The position numbers and the translations under genes are program-made. DNA of 64,000 bases from Stutzerimonas degradans (GTDB lineage Bacteria > Pseudomonadota > Gammaproteobacteria > Pseudomonadales > Pseudomonadaceae). Below are positions 39,976 through 48,630 of the stretch, in pieces (the first letter of the stretch is position 1; each line of letters opens with the position of its first letter). The stretch spans positions 21,615 through 85,614 of the forward strand of contig NZ_JAMOHV010000017.1 in assembly GCF_024448505.1 (NCBI RefSeq). Direction: 5' to 3'. The notes beneath the pieces are model-generated. The model did no database searches. It was given only the letters and a program-made list of their open reading frames with translations, and was not told where the DNA came from.

Positions 39976-40230
39976 ATGTCCGTGGATTATTTCATCATAG
40001 CCGTCACCACCTTCGCCGGCCTGGCTTTCCACGCCTGGCTGTTCATCCGCTTTCGCCGCTGGATCGAACGCGACCTGGCCTATTCGATCGCCGGCAGCGA
40101 TCCCGATAAGCGCGCGTGGCTGCTGGGGCGGCTGGGCGAAGCCAAAGCGCAGAAGATCAAGCGGCGGGATCTGCAGGCGTGGCTGGAGCGCGAAATCCAG
40201 CACTATCCAACCCAGCGCGCTCAGCAATAA
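39976..40230 (+). CDS. Uncharacterised small membrane protein
   Basis: I do not recognise a function for this 84-residue protein. One N-terminal membrane segment (about 4-24, DYFIIAVTTFAGLAFHAWLF) is followed by a strongly basic cytoplasmic tail (FRRWIERDLAYSIAGSDPDKR and KAQKIKRRDLQAWLEREIQ), probably helical. I chose the ATG giving MSVDYFII; it lies 45 bases inside a longer open frame. It diverges from the slyB-like gene and converges on pdxH. From memory, P. aeruginosa has a similar small hypothetical gene near pdxH. Confidence 0.65.
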   Translation: MSVDYFIIAVTTFAGLAFHAWLFIRFRRWIERDLAYSIAGSDPDKRAWLLGRLGEAKAQKIKRRDLQAWLEREIQHYPTQRAQQ

Positions 40231-40273
40231 GCCCAGTCGGCCGCCGCTCGCTGTCCGGCCAACGGCTTACGCT

Positions 40274-40921
40274 TCAGGGCGCCAGTCGCCGACGCTCCCA
40301 GCCACCGGCTACGCAGCGGTAATCGAGCCGGTCATGCAGGCGGCTCGGACGGCCCTGCCAGAACTCGATACGCTCCGGTATCAACCGGTAGCCGCCCCAG
40401 TGCGGCGGACAATGCGGCGCCTGATCGAGGAAACGTTGTTCGGTTGCTGCGAGCAGGCGTTCCAGCTCTGCGCGATCGGCAATCACCTGGCTCTGCGGCG
40501 ACGCCCAGGCGCCCAGGCGGCTACCCAGTGGCCGTACATGGTAGTAGGCGTCCGACTCTTCGACGCTGACCTTCTCTACCCGCCCCTCGATACGCACCTG
40601 GCGCTCCAGCGTCGGCCAGAAAAACGTCATCGCGGCAAAAGGCTGCCGACTCATCTGCTGCCCCTTGTCGCTGTCGTAGTTAGTGAAGAACGTGAAACCA
40701 CGTTCATCCAGCGCCTTGAGCAGCAGAATCCGGCAGTGCGGCCGGCCCGCCTCATCCACGGTCGCCAGCGACATGGCATTGGGCTCGACCGGCGCCTGCT
40801 CGGTCTTCATCGCCTCACCGAACCACTGGCGAAACAGGCTGAACGGTTCGTCAGGAGCGTTCGCTTCGCTGAGTCCTTCACGGGTGTAGTCGCGGCGCAT
40901 ATCGGCCAGGGACTGGATCAT
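40274..40921 (-). CDS. pdxH: Pyridoxamine 5'-phosphate oxidase
   Basis: PdxH oxidises pyridoxine or pyridoxamine phosphate to pyridoxal phosphate using FMN and O2. The 215 residues include the FMN- and PLP-binding stretches [52 protein letters not shown] and the C-terminal [17 protein letters not shown]. It is convergent with the small membrane protein gene; no clear terminator lies between them. Confidence 0.96.
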   Translation of the reverse strand: MIQSLADMRRDYTREGLSEANAPDEPFSLFRQWFGEAMKTEQAPVEPNAMSLATVDEAGRPHCRILLLKALDERGFTFFTNYDSDKGQQMSRQPFAAMTFFWPTLERQVRIEGRVEKVSVEESDAYYHVRPLGSRLGAWASPQSQVIADRAELERLLAATEQRFLDQAPHCPPHWGGYRLIPERIEFWQGRPSRLHDRLDYRCVAGGWERRRLAP

Positions 40922-41063
40922 TCGCGGGTTCCTTCTTCGTCAAACGGGCCGGATCGAAGGCAGCGCACGGCGCACTCGCCTCACGGGTGGCGGCCATCGC
41001 GCAGCCGCCCGGAGCCTAGCTTATCCCTGCAACCAGGCCGCGCGCTTGATTCAACGCAAAAGC

Positions 41064-41087
41064 AAACGGGCCTGAAAAGGCCCGTTT
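41064..41087. terminator. Intrinsic terminator after the OmpA-like lipoprotein gene
   Basis: A 10-base perfect stem, AAACGGGCCT with AGGCCCGTTT, encloses a GAAA tetraloop, with a short T-run on either strand. It lies about 20 bases beyond the stop of the minus-strand lipoprotein gene. Confidence 0.8.
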
Positions 41088-41108
41088 GATGATGCCGTTA
41101 CTGTGCTG

Positions 41109-41765
41109 CTATTTTTCGCTCTTGGCGGTCTTGGCGACAGCAACCTGCGTGGCCGCGGCCGGAGCCGCTGGTGTTGCGGTCGGGTCATTATATTCGGCTA
41201 CTGTCGCCAGCAAGCTGACCTGCTGCGTCAACAGCATCTCTACACGACGATTCAGCGCGCGCCCATCCTTGCTGTCATTGGCTGCCCGCGGCTTGTCCGA
41301 CCCCATGCCGCGGATGCGCAGGCGATCGTGCTTCAAACCGCTGAGGCGGAATATGGCGGCCACCGCGCCTGCTCGCTCGCGGCTGATGGTGCGATTGATC
41401 GCGTCGGAGCCGGTGCTATCCGCATGACCGAGAATGACCACGGCGGCCTTGCTGTCCTTTTCCACCAGTTTGGCTACCCGCGTGATGGGACCCAACGTGA
41501 CCGGCAACAGCATGCCGGGACGATCAGGATTGAACGAGGAGTCGACCGGCGCAGTGATCACCAGCAGATTGTCGCGGCGCTCCAGCTCGAAGCGGCTGTC
41601 CTTAATCGCCTCGCGCAAACGCGGCTCGTAATCGTCCATCCAGGCCGTATCGGCCTTCGCCACGGCAGGCGCCGCAGCCGCAGTCTCGGTGGGCTTCTCA
41701 TCCTTGGAGCTGCAGCCGACCACCAACAGGCAGACAATCAGAGAAGCGCTTTTCAGCATGTTCAT
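41109..41765 (-). CDS. OmpA-family peptidoglycan-binding lipoprotein
   Basis: The 218-residue protein has a lipobox (LLVVGC, Cys18), an Ala-rich linker and a C-terminal OmpA-like domain (about 95-185) with VVILGHADSTGSDAINRTISRERAGAV and the late DGRALNRRVEMLL, which bind meso-diaminopimelate in peptidoglycan. A low-complexity Ala/Thr/Pro tail ends the protein. It is probably anchored in the outer membrane and tethers it to the wall. Two ATG codons six bases apart are possible starts. It has its own terminator. Confidence 0.85.
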   Translation of the reverse strand: MNMLKSASLIVCLLVVGCSSKDEKPTETAAAAPAVAKADTAWMDDYEPRLREAIKDSRFELERRDNLLVITAPVDSSFNPDRPGMLLPVTLGPITRVAKLVEKDSKAAVVILGHADSTGSDAINRTISRERAGAVAAIFRLSGLKHDRLRIRGMGSDKPRAANDSKDGRALNRRVEMLLTQQVSLLATVAEYNDPTATPAAPAAATQVAVAKTAKSEK

Positions 41766-41898
41766 GTGCGGATTCCGTCAGACGTTTGAGTTCAGATTCT
41801 CGCCAGGCAGTCCAGCCGGCAATAATTGAAGAGATTGATCAAATTGTGGCCGCAAGTCCCTGCCCTGCAAAGCCTTGCCATGCAGAACTGACGAGCGG

Positions 41899-43047
41899 TT
41901 AACCTATGCATTCCGCCACGCTTCGCGCCAGGGCCTGCGCGCGGGGGTCCATCAGCACATATGGGCCGAGCGTATTGGTGACGAAACCGAACGCCAGGTC
42001 CCTGTCCGGGTCGGCGAAGCCGATACTACCGCCGGCACCCGGATGGCCGAAAGCCCTCGGGCCCATCGCGAAAGTCGCGTTGGCGACCTCCGGCTGATCG
42101 AGCCAACAGCCAAGTCCGAAACGGGTCTGGGATAACAGCGTAAGGTCTTCGCCGGCACTGTGCTCGCGACGCATTTCATCGAGCACGGCCGCATCCAGCA
42201 AACGTCCCTGCAGCAGACCGGAATAGAAGCCTGCCAGAGAGCGTGCGTTGCCATGTCCGTTGGCGGCAGGCTGCGCCATGCGCCGCCACTCGGGCTTGTT
42301 ACCACTGTTCATGATTGACGGTGGATTGTTGAAGGCCCGCGCGCTCAACGATGCCGGATCACTCATCAAGACCTTGAACAGCCGCTGCGCCGCCGCATCG
42401 CCGAAGTCGTTCTTGGCACGGGTCAGGTAAGCGACGCGTTGAAACTCCTCGTCATCGAGGCCTATATGGAAATCCAGCCCCAACGGAGTGGCCGTTCTGG
42501 CCACGATGGCGGCTCCCGGCTCCGCCCCATCGACTCGCCGGATCACCTCTCCCACCAACCAGCCATAGGTCATCGCGGCGTAGCCCTGGGCCTCGCCGGG
42601 CGTCCACCAGGGTTGCTCCGCGGCCAATGCGGCGGTCATGGCATTCCAGTCGTACAGTGCCTCGGGCGGCAGAGGCTGGCGCAAGGCAGGTAGACCCGCG
42701 CGATGGCAGAGCAGCTGACGCAGCGTAATGCGCGACTTACCGTTTGCCGCGAACTCCGGCCAGACCTCGGCAATCGGCCCCTCGAGCTGCAGCTTGCCCT
42801 CGGCGACCAGTTGCAGCGCCGCAACCGCGGTAAAGGTCTTGGTACAGGAAAACAGATTGACCAGCGTATCGCCGTGCCACGGCAGCTCACCGGCATTGTC
42901 AGCCACGCCAGCCCACAGATCGACGACCGTCTCGCCGGCAATCTGCACGCAGACAGCCGCACCGCGGGTCTGGGTATGCTCGAAAAGCGCGGCGAATGCA
43001 TCTCTCACCGCCTCGAAACGAAGATCGAAATAACCTTGTATCTGCAC
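41899..43047 (-). CDS. Beta-lactamase-fold serine hydrolase (EstB-like esterase), GTG start
   Basis: The 382-residue protein belongs to the class C beta-lactamase / family VIII esterase group. The SxxK catalytic pair is S67-C-T-K70 (NLFSCTKTF); the tyrosine is near 161 (MTYGWLVGE); and the KTG-like motif is replaced by HPGAGGSIGFADP near 345, as in esterases. No signal peptide is visible, so a cytoplasmic esterase is more likely than a true beta-lactamase. The start is a GTG (reading VQIQGYFDLRFEAVRDAF). The substrate is unknown. Confidence 0.85.
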   Translation of the reverse strand: MQIQGYFDLRFEAVRDAFAALFEHTQTRGAAVCVQIAGETVVDLWAGVADNAGELPWHGDTLVNLFSCTKTFTAVAALQLVAEGKLQLEGPIAEVWPEFAANGKSRITLRQLLCHRAGLPALRQPLPPEALYDWNAMTAALAAEQPWWTPGEAQGYAAMTYGWLVGEVIRRVDGAEPGAAIVARTATPLGLDFHIGLDDEEFQRVAYLTRAKNDFGDAAAQRLFKVLMSDPASLSARAFNNPPSIMNSGNKPEWRRMAQPAANGHGNARSLAGFYSGLLQGRLLDAAVLDEMRREHSAGEDLTLLSQTRFGLGCWLDQPEVANATFAMGPRAFGHPGAGGSIGFADPDRDLAFGFVTNTLGPYVLMDPRAQALARSVAECIG

Positions 43048-43130
43048 GCTGCCCCCTGTGATCGGATGTTATCGGCACATCGTTCCAGCAGCCTCACCGG
43101 AAGAAAACCGCACGGATCAGTCGGAAAGAA

Positions 43131-45275
43131 TCAGTCGATCTCACGACGAAACGGCGGCAACGCATTGAGAATCGCCTTGCCATAACGCTGTGTCACCACT
43201 CGTCGGTCGAGCAAGGTGATGGTGCCGCGGTCGGCCTCGGTGCGCAGCAGGCGACCACAGGCCTGCACCAGTCGCAGCGAAGCATCCGGCACGGCAATTT
43301 CCATGAACGGGTTGCCGCCCCGCGCTTCGATCCACTCCGCCAGCGCCGCTTCCACCGGATCGTCCGGCACCGCGAAGGGAATCTTGGCGATCACCACATG
43401 TTCGCAATAGGCACCGGGTAGATCGACCCCTTCGGCGAAACTAGCCAGGCCGAACAGCACACTGGACTCTCCGTCATCGACACGTTTGCGGTGCTTGTTC
43501 AGCGTTTCCTGCTTGGACAGGTTGCCCTGGATCAGCACCCTGCGACGCCAGTCACGCTCGAGACCATCGAATACATCCTGCATCTGCCGGCGCGAGGAGA
43601 ACAGCACCAGCGTACCGCGTGAATGCTCCACCAGCCCCGGCAGTTCGCGGACAATGACGGCCGTGTGCGCGGCCGCGTCGCGCGGATCGGCCTGCAGGTT
43701 CGGCACCCGCAGGACCCCGGCGTCGGCATGATGGAACGGGCTCGGCACCACGGCAGTGACGGCAGACCGCGGCAGGCCTGCGCGCATGCGGTAGCGGTCG
43801 AAGCTGTTGAGCGCCGTCAGCGTCGCAGAGGTCACCAAGGCACCGTAGGCGACATTCCAGAGATTGCGCCGCAACGTCTCGGCCGCCAGGATCGGGCTGG
43901 CATTGACCTCGATATCGAACAACGCGCCGCCATCGGCGAGCGTCAGCCAGCGCGCCATCGGCGGACTGTCCTGCGGGTCTTCGACGGTAAACGCCGTCCA
44001 CAATTCCCAGTTGCCCTGGGCGCGCGTCAGCAGACTGCCAAACAGTGGATACCACTCTTCCGCCTGGTGACTGGCGATGCCGCCGCCCGTCTCGCCATCC
44101 ATCGCCTCTTTGAGCAGCTCGGCGATGCGCGTGAACAGGTCGGTCAGGCGCGAGAAGCCCTTCTTCAACTCCACGCCCAGCTCGATCAGGTGTTCCGGCA
44201 CCACGCCACCGACAAAGCGATGGCGCGGCCGTTCGCGTCCTTCCATATCCTCGCCGGCGCGGAAATCCGCCAGTTGCTCGCAGGCGCTGAACATGAACTG
44301 TTGCTGGCTGCGCAGCTCGCGGGCCAGCTCCGGCACGCCTTCGATCAGCCTGCCGAGTTCACCCGGCAACGGATGCTGGGCGAGCAGCTTGGTCAGATTC
44401 TTCTCCACCTGCCCCAGCCACTCGCCGGTCGAACGCAGACGGGTGAAATGCGCGAAATGGCCGATCGCCTTGTCCGGCAGGTGATGCCCTTCGTCAAATA
44501 CGTACAGCGTGTCACGCGGATCGGGCAGCACCGCACCGCCGCCGAGCGCCAGGTCGGCCAGCACCATGTCGTGGTTGGTGACGATGACATCGACCTTGGT
44601 CATGCCTTCGCGAGCCTTGTAGAACGCGCATTGCTGGAAGTTGGGGCAATGCCGGCCGGTGCACTGGCTGTGATCGGTGGTCAGACGCGACCAGTCGGTA
44701 TCGTCCAGTTCTTCGGGCCAGCTGTCGCGATCGCCATCCCAGCGGTTGCCGGCGAGCTTTTCAATCATGCCGGTGAACAGCTTCTGGCTGCGCTCGTCGA
44801 CGTCGATGCGAAAGCCCTCCTCCTCGAACAGCTGAGCGGTGGCCGTCTGCGCGTGCCCTTCCTGCAGCAGCAGATCCAGCTTCGACAGGCACAGGTAACG
44901 CCCGCGCCCCTTGGCCAAGGCGAAGCTGAAATTCAGCCCACTGTTGCGCATCAGATCAGGAAGATCCTTGTTGACGATCTGCTCCTGCAGCGCCACGGTC
45001 GCGGTGGCGATGACCAGGCGCTTGCCGGCAGCCTTCGCCGTAGGAATCGCCGCAATGCTGTAGGCCACGGTCTTGCCAGTGCCCGTGCCGGCTTCCACCG
45101 CCACCACCGCCGGCTCGCCTTCACGACGGCCCTCGTCATCGGCCTTGATGGCGCCCAACACCTTGGTTACCTCGGCGATCATCAACCGCTGACCGTAACG
45201 TGGCTTGAGGCTCTTGGCCTCGAGAAAACGGGAATAGGCGCCCTGGATCTGGGACTTGAGTTCGGTGCTGAGCAT
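43131..45275 (-). CDS. dinG: ATP-dependent DNA helicase DinG
   Basis: DinG is a 5'-3' superfamily 2 helicase of the XPD group that unwinds R-loops and D-loops after DNA damage. The 714 residues have Walker A AGTGTGKT at 62-69, four cysteines at about 129, 205, 210 and 216 that would hold the 4Fe-4S cluster, a DEGH box at 261-264, and helicase motifs V-VI near the C-terminus (FGLASFAEGVDLPG, QACGRLLRTEADRG). I chose MLSTELKSQIQGAY as the start; no clear Shine-Dalgarno is visible. A LexA box ends 11 bases upstream of the ATG. Confidence 0.95.
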   Translation of the reverse strand: MLSTELKSQIQGAYSRFLEAKSLKPRYGQRLMIAEVTKVLGAIKADDEGRREGEPAVVAVEAGTGTGKTVAYSIAAIPTAKAAGKRLVIATATVALQEQIVNKDLPDLMRNSGLNFSFALAKGRGRYLCLSKLDLLLQEGHAQTATAQLFEEEGFRIDVDERSQKLFTGMIEKLAGNRWDGDRDSWPEELDDTDWSRLTTDHSQCTGRHCPNFQQCAFYKAREGMTKVDVIVTNHDMVLADLALGGGAVLPDPRDTLYVFDEGHHLPDKAIGHFAHFTRLRSTGEWLGQVEKNLTKLLAQHPLPGELGRLIEGVPELARELRSQQQFMFSACEQLADFRAGEDMEGRERPRHRFVGGVVPEHLIELGVELKKGFSRLTDLFTRIAELLKEAMDGETGGGIASHQAEEWYPLFGSLLTRAQGNWELWTAFTVEDPQDSPPMARWLTLADGGALFDIEVNASPILAAETLRRNLWNVAYGALVTSATLTALNSFDRYRMRAGLPRSAVTAVVPSPFHHADAGVLRVPNLQADPRDAAAHTAVIVRELPGLVEHSRGTLVLFSSRRQMQDVFDGLERDWRRRVLIQGNLSKQETLNKHRKRVDDGESSVLFGLASFAEGVDLPGAYCEHVVIAKIPFAVPDDPVEAALAEWIEARGGNPFMEIAVPDASLRLVQACGRLLRTEADRGTITLLDRRVVTQRYGKAILNALPPFRREID

Positions 45276-45286
45276 GGGCGCTGATG

Positions 45287-45302
45287 CTGTATATATTTTC
45301 AG
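45287..45302. promoter_or_regulatory. LexA (SOS) box at dinG
   Basis: The sequence CTGTATATATTTTCAG matches the CTG-N10-CAG consensus with an AT-rich centre. It lies 11 bases upstream of the dinG ATG and about 60 bases before the divergent CopD-like gene, so it could control both. Confidence 0.9.
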
Positions 45303-45361
45303 TACTTCAAATGGGCGGCTATGATAACGCGCGTCGCCCCGATCGCCAGCGGAGATTTGCC

Positions 45362-45826
45362 ATGACCCCATTTGCCTCGCACTATGCCTTGCACGTATTG
45401 GCCGCCGTGTTGTGGGTGGGCGGTATGTTCTTCGCCTGGATGGTTCTGCGCCCGGCGGCCGTTGCGGTGTTGCAGGCGCCCGAACGCCTGCGGCTGTGGG
45501 CCGAGGTGTTCCGCCGGTTCGTGCAATGGGTCTGGATCGCGGTGGCGGTGCTGCCGATCAGCGGCATCGGTATGTGGCATCTGCGCTTTGGCGCGATGGC
45601 CAGCGCCCCTCGCTACGTGCATGTGATGACCGGCTTGTATCTGGTCATGCTGGCGCTGTTTCTGCGGCTAGTACTGCTGCAGCTACCGGCCCTCCGACGC
45701 GCCATCGAGGGCCAGGATTGGCCGGCCGGCGGTGCCGTTCTGGGGAAGATTCGAGCATTGGTAGGGCTGAACCTACTACTCGGCATGGCGCTCATCGCGA
45801 TCGCCACCGCGCGCCCGGAGTTCTGA
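45362..45826 (+). CDS. CopD-family integral membrane protein
   Basis: The 154-residue protein (start MTPFASHYALHVLAAVLWVGG, GGAG upstream) has four membrane helices at about 8-28, 52-72, 80-102 and 128-150. It resembles the CopD / DUF-type membrane domain, with the histidine-containing first helix HYALHVLAAVLWVGGMFF. Full-length CopD helps copper uptake; for these short proteins the role is not established and heme or copper binding is only a possibility. It diverges from dinG. A TATGAT at 45320-45325 may be its -10, which would put its -35 on the LexA box. Confidence 0.75.
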   Translation: MTPFASHYALHVLAAVLWVGGMFFAWMVLRPAAVAVLQAPERLRLWAEVFRRFVQWVWIAVAVLPISGIGMWHLRFGAMASAPRYVHVMTGLYLVMLALFLRLVLLQLPALRRAIEGQDWPAGGAVLGKIRALVGLNLLLGMALIAIATARPEF

Positions 45827-45863
45827 GCACGGAGTGCCGCATCTGCCGGCACACCACGTTGCG

Positions 45864-45890
45864 CAAAAAAAAGCCGGGCAATGCCCGGCT
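45864..45890 (-). terminator. Intrinsic terminator of the second OmpA-like gene
   Basis: Arms AGCCGGGC and GCCCGGCT have a 3-base loop. On the minus strand they are followed by eight T. It lies just past the stop of the OmpA-like gene and also faces the CopD-like gene. Confidence 0.85.
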
Positions 45891-45907
45891 CGGTTGTACA
45901 GCTGGCG

Positions 45908-46540
45908 TCAGGGACGCGCTTCGACTTCCGCTTCCACCCGACGGTTGATTGCCCGACCGGCATCGGTCGCGTTATCCGCTACCGGGCGCGATTCACCGTA
46001 ACCAACCGCATCCACCCGACCAGCCTCCACGCCGTACTGGTTGACCAGCACTTCGCGCACTGCATTGGCGCGACGCTCGGAAAGCCGTTGGTTGTAGGCG
46101 TCGGTGCCGACCGAGTCGGTGTGACCTTCCAGCACGGTGGTGGTCTGCCCGTATTCCTTCATGAAGTCCGCGAGATTCTGGATATCGCCGTAGCTGTCAG
46201 GTTTGACGACCGCGCGGTCGAAATCGAACTTCACGTCAAGCTCGACGCGCACCGGCTCGGCTGCGGGCTCCGGTTCCTCGGCCGGCATCGGCTCGACGGT
46301 TTCAACCACCGCGACCGTCTGCTCCTCGGTGCCGTTCGCCCAGCAATAGGCCGCCGCGACACCACCGCCGATCACGGCGCCCCAACCGGCATAGGTGGAG
46401 CTTTCGATCGCACCAAGCGCGGCACCCGTGACGCCACCAACCGCGGCACAGGTAGGCCAATCCTGCTTCTGCACGCCCGCGCAACCGGCCAGGAACGTGG
46501 TCATTACAATCACGGGTACTGCTGTCCGTAGGGTACTCAT
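45908..46540 (-). CDS. OmpA-family outer membrane lipoprotein with glycine-rich segment
   Basis: The 210-residue protein has a lipobox LAGC (Cys20), a glycine/alanine-rich segment (about 33-66, VGGVTGAALGAIESS and GWGAVIGGGVAAAY), a Glu/Pro-rich linker, and a C-terminal OmpA domain (about 100-208) with DFDRAVVKPDSYGDIQNLADFM, LEGHTDSVGTDAYNQRLSERRA and VGYGESRPVADN. The domain binds peptidoglycan. The ATG at 46540 has GGAGG upstream; a longer open frame to 46690 crosses the divergent promoter. A strong terminator follows. Confidence 0.88.
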   Translation of the reverse strand: MSTLRTAVPVIVMTTFLAGCAGVQKQDWPTCAAVGGVTGAALGAIESSTYAGWGAVIGGGVAAAYCWANGTEEQTVAVVETVEPMPAEEPEPAAEPVRVELDVKFDFDRAVVKPDSYGDIQNLADFMKEYGQTTTVLEGHTDSVGTDAYNQRLSERRANAVREVLVNQYGVEAGRVDAVGYGESRPVADNATDAGRAINRRVEAEVEARP

Positions 46541-46670
46541 CGATAAAACCTCCGCTGTGGGTTCGTCCAGAACCGCCACCTGCTCGACCTCAGGCGGCTC
46601 CGGTTGCTTTGAGACTAGGCCGCGATCGGTGACCACGCTAGTCTTGCGCCTCTTGTCGAGGATTTTTAGC

Positions 46671-47162
46671 GTGATTGCCAACGCCCGCACGCCGCAACAA
46701 GCGCTCGCCGCATTGCTCGAGCAGTACCAGCCAGAGCGTATTCTGCAGGTCGGCCAAAGCCGTCCGCCGGCGCTCGACGCTTATCTGGCGGGCCACCCGC
46801 ACAGCCAGGTTGACCACATCGACGGCACCTTCTCGGACGCAACCGTCGTGCAGCAGCGCTACGATCTCGCACTGATCGTCGACTGCCTGGAACACCTGCC
46901 CAAACGTCGCGGACGTGAGCTGCTGGGCGGTATTCGCAATCTCCATGCGAGCCGCCTGGCAGTTCTGGTCGATCTTGAGGCTAGCGACTGGCAGACCACC
47001 GAGTTCTTTTCGCTCGGTCTGCAGATTGCCGATCGCTTCCAGCGAGATGCGCAGACCCTCACGCTATTCACGTATGACCTGCTGGACTACAAACAGATTC
47101 CCGACTGGTTGAACGCCAAGTTTTGGGCGAATCCGCAGATGTTCGGCAAATACTGGTGGTAA
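46671..47162 (+). CDS. Uncharacterised protein with methyltransferase-like fold (GTG start)
   Basis: The 163-residue protein (GTG start reading [23 protein letters not shown] upstream) has a truncated Rossmann-like pattern: ERILQVGQ where SAM-dependent methyltransferases have motif I, then [30 protein letters not shown], which resembles the methyltransferase motif D..EHL. The classic glycine-rich loop is degenerate, so catalysis is doubtful. It ends two bases before the YchJ-like gene, so they are probably co-transcribed. No function is assigned. Confidence 0.75.
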   Translation: MIANARTPQQALAALLEQYQPERILQVGQSRPPALDAYLAGHPHSQVDHIDGTFSDATVVQQRYDLALIVDCLEHLPKRRGRELLGGIRNLHASRLAVLVDLEASDWQTTEFFSLGLQIADRFQRDAQTLTLFTYDLLDYKQIPDWLNAKFWANPQMFGKYWW

Positions 47163-47164
47163 CC

Positions 47165-47650
47165 ATGAACATGCAGGCAGCGCAAACCGAACAATGCCCC
47201 TGCGGCAGCGCCAACACCCTGGCACAGTGCTGTGGCCGCTATCACGCCGGCACGCCTGCGCCCAGCGCCGAGCTACTCATGCGCTCCCGCTACAGCGCCT
47301 ATGTACTCGGCCTGATCGATTATCTCCAAGCCACCACGCTGCCGGTGCAGCAGCCACTCCTGAACCTGGAGTCCATACGCCAGTGGAGCCTGGAAAGCAC
47401 CTGGCTGGGGCTGGAGATCGAACAGAGCACCGTACTGGGTGGACAACCGGAGCATGCACTGGTGACCTTCACAGCGCGCTGGCACGACCACAGCGGCGAA
47501 CATAGTCATCAGGAGCGTTCGGCATTCGTCCAGCGGGAGGGCCGCTGGTATTTCATCGATCCGACGGTACCGCTCAAGGTCGGCCGCAACGACAACTGCC
47601 CTTGCGGCAGCGGACAGAAATTCAAGAAATGCTGTGCGGCCTACCTGTAG
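47165..47650 (+). CDS. YchJ-family protein with two SEC-C motifs
   Basis: The 161-residue protein has a SEC-C zinc-binding motif at each end: [13 protein letters not shown] at 11-23 and [13 protein letters not shown] near 145-157. Between them lies the YchJ/UPF0225 middle domain ([37 protein letters not shown]). The same zinc motif in SecA binds SecB and phospholipid. YchJ itself has no settled function. It follows the methyltransferase-like gene by two bases and converges on fpr. Confidence 0.88.
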   Translation: MNMQAAQTEQCPCGSANTLAQCCGRYHAGTPAPSAELLMRSRYSAYVLGLIDYLQATTLPVQQPLLNLESIRQWSLESTWLGLEIEQSTVLGGQPEHALVTFTARWHDHSGEHSHQERSAFVQREGRWYFIDPTVPLKVGRNDNCPCGSGQKFKKCCAAYL

Positions 47651-47687
47651 CAAGTCGAATCGGTAGCCGCGGCATGCTTTCGCATCT

Positions 47688-47717
47688 GGCCAGCACACAA
47701 CGTTGTGCGCGCTGGCC
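47688..47717. repeat. Large interrupted palindrome between convergent genes
   Basis: Outer arms GGCCAGC and GCTGGCC pair fully; the centre ACAAC / GTTGT pairs; a 2-by-4 base mismatch lies between. It sits between the stops of the YchJ-like gene and fpr and may be a bidirectional terminator, although no T-run follows. Confidence 0.5.
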
Positions 47718-47735
47718 GTAAGGCAAACTCTGCGA

Positions 47736-48512
47736 TTACTTCTCGACGAAAGCGCGCTCGATCAGGTAGTCGCCCGGATCGCCCATACGCGGCGAAACTT
47801 TCAGGCCGAAGCTATCCAGCACCTGGCTGGTCTCTTCGAGCATGCTCGGGCTGCCACAGATCATCGCTCGATCGTCCTGTGGGTTAATCGGCGGCAGACC
47901 GATATCGCTGAACAGCTTGCCGCTGCGCATCAGATCGGTGAGTCGCCCCTGATTCTCGAAAGGCTCGCGCGTCACCGTCGGGTAATAGATGAGCTTTTCC
48001 TTCACCGCCTCGCCGAAGAACTCGTTCTGCGGCAGGTGCTCGGTGATGAACTCGCGGTACGCCACTTCATTCACGTAGCGCACACCATGGACCAGGATGA
48101 CCTTCTCGAAACGCTCGTAGGTTTCGGGGTCCTGGATGACGCTCATGAACGGCGCCAACCCGGTGCCGGTGCTGAGGAGGTAGAGATGCTTGCCCGGCAA
48201 CAGGTCGTCAAGCACCAGCGTCCCGGTCGGCTTGCGGCTGACCATCAGCTGATCGCCTTCCTGCAGGTGCTGCAGGCGCGAGGTCAGCGGACCGTCCTGC
48301 ACCTTGATGCTGAAGAACTCCAGATGCTCCTCATAGTTCGGACTGGCGATGCTGTAGGCGCGCATCAGCGGACGCCCGCCCACTTCCAGACCGATCATGA
48401 CGAACTGCCCGTTTTCGAACCGCAGGCCGGGATTGCGGGTGGTTTTGAAGCTGAACAACGTATCGTTCCAGTGGTGCACACTGAGGACACGTTCCACGTT
48501 CAGGTTGCTCAT
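47736..48512 (-). CDS. fpr: Ferredoxin--NADP+ reductase
   Basis: Fpr moves electrons between NADPH and ferredoxin or flavodoxin; in pseudomonads it serves the oxidative stress response and heme-iron release. The 258 residues have an N-terminal FAD domain with RAYSIASPNYEEHLEFFSIKV and TSRLQHLQEGD, and a NADP domain with LSTGTGLAPFMSVI and MICGSPSML. The C-terminus ends YLIERAFVEK, as in the bacterial class. It diverges from a LysR gene of the FinR type. Confidence 0.95.
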   Translation of the reverse strand: MSNLNVERVLSVHHWNDTLFSFKTTRNPGLRFENGQFVMIGLEVGGRPLMRAYSIASPNYEEHLEFFSIKVQDGPLTSRLQHLQEGDQLMVSRKPTGTLVLDDLLPGKHLYLLSTGTGLAPFMSVIQDPETYERFEKVILVHGVRYVNEVAYREFITEHLPQNEFFGEAVKEKLIYYPTVTREPFENQGRLTDLMRSGKLFSDIGLPPINPQDDRAMICGSPSMLEETSQVLDSFGLKVSPRMGDPGDYLIERAFVEK

Positions 48513-48630
48513 GCTGCGAGTTCCTCGTTTACAACGGATAGTGCGTCTTGCGCGGATGAGCGCCAGTTTATATACAGATCGCTTATCCGTTAATTAAATA
48601 ATTAAGATATGGGTTATCGGTTATATCGAT
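48513..48630. promoter_or_regulatory. Divergent fpr/finR promoter region
   Basis: This 118-base gap is AT-rich from about 48567 (GTTTATATAC, then TTAATTAAATAATTAAG) compared with its surroundings. It is the expected site for the LysR-type regulator and the two divergent promoters. No single box can be assigned with confidence. Confidence 0.45.

Noticed and set aside
41899..43047. True class C beta-lactamase (resistance gene)
   Set aside because: The SxxK and Tyr motifs are present but there is no signal peptide and the KTG motif is HPGAGG-type, so an esterase is more likely.
43623..45284. 553-codon plus-strand frame over dinG
   Set aside because: Antisense shadow of dinG, without a ribosome-binding site or known domain.
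48565..48577. Possible LexA half-site (TATATACAG) before finR
   Set aside because: The other half is GCC rather than CTG at the required 10-base spacing, so it does not meet the CTG-N10-CAG rule.
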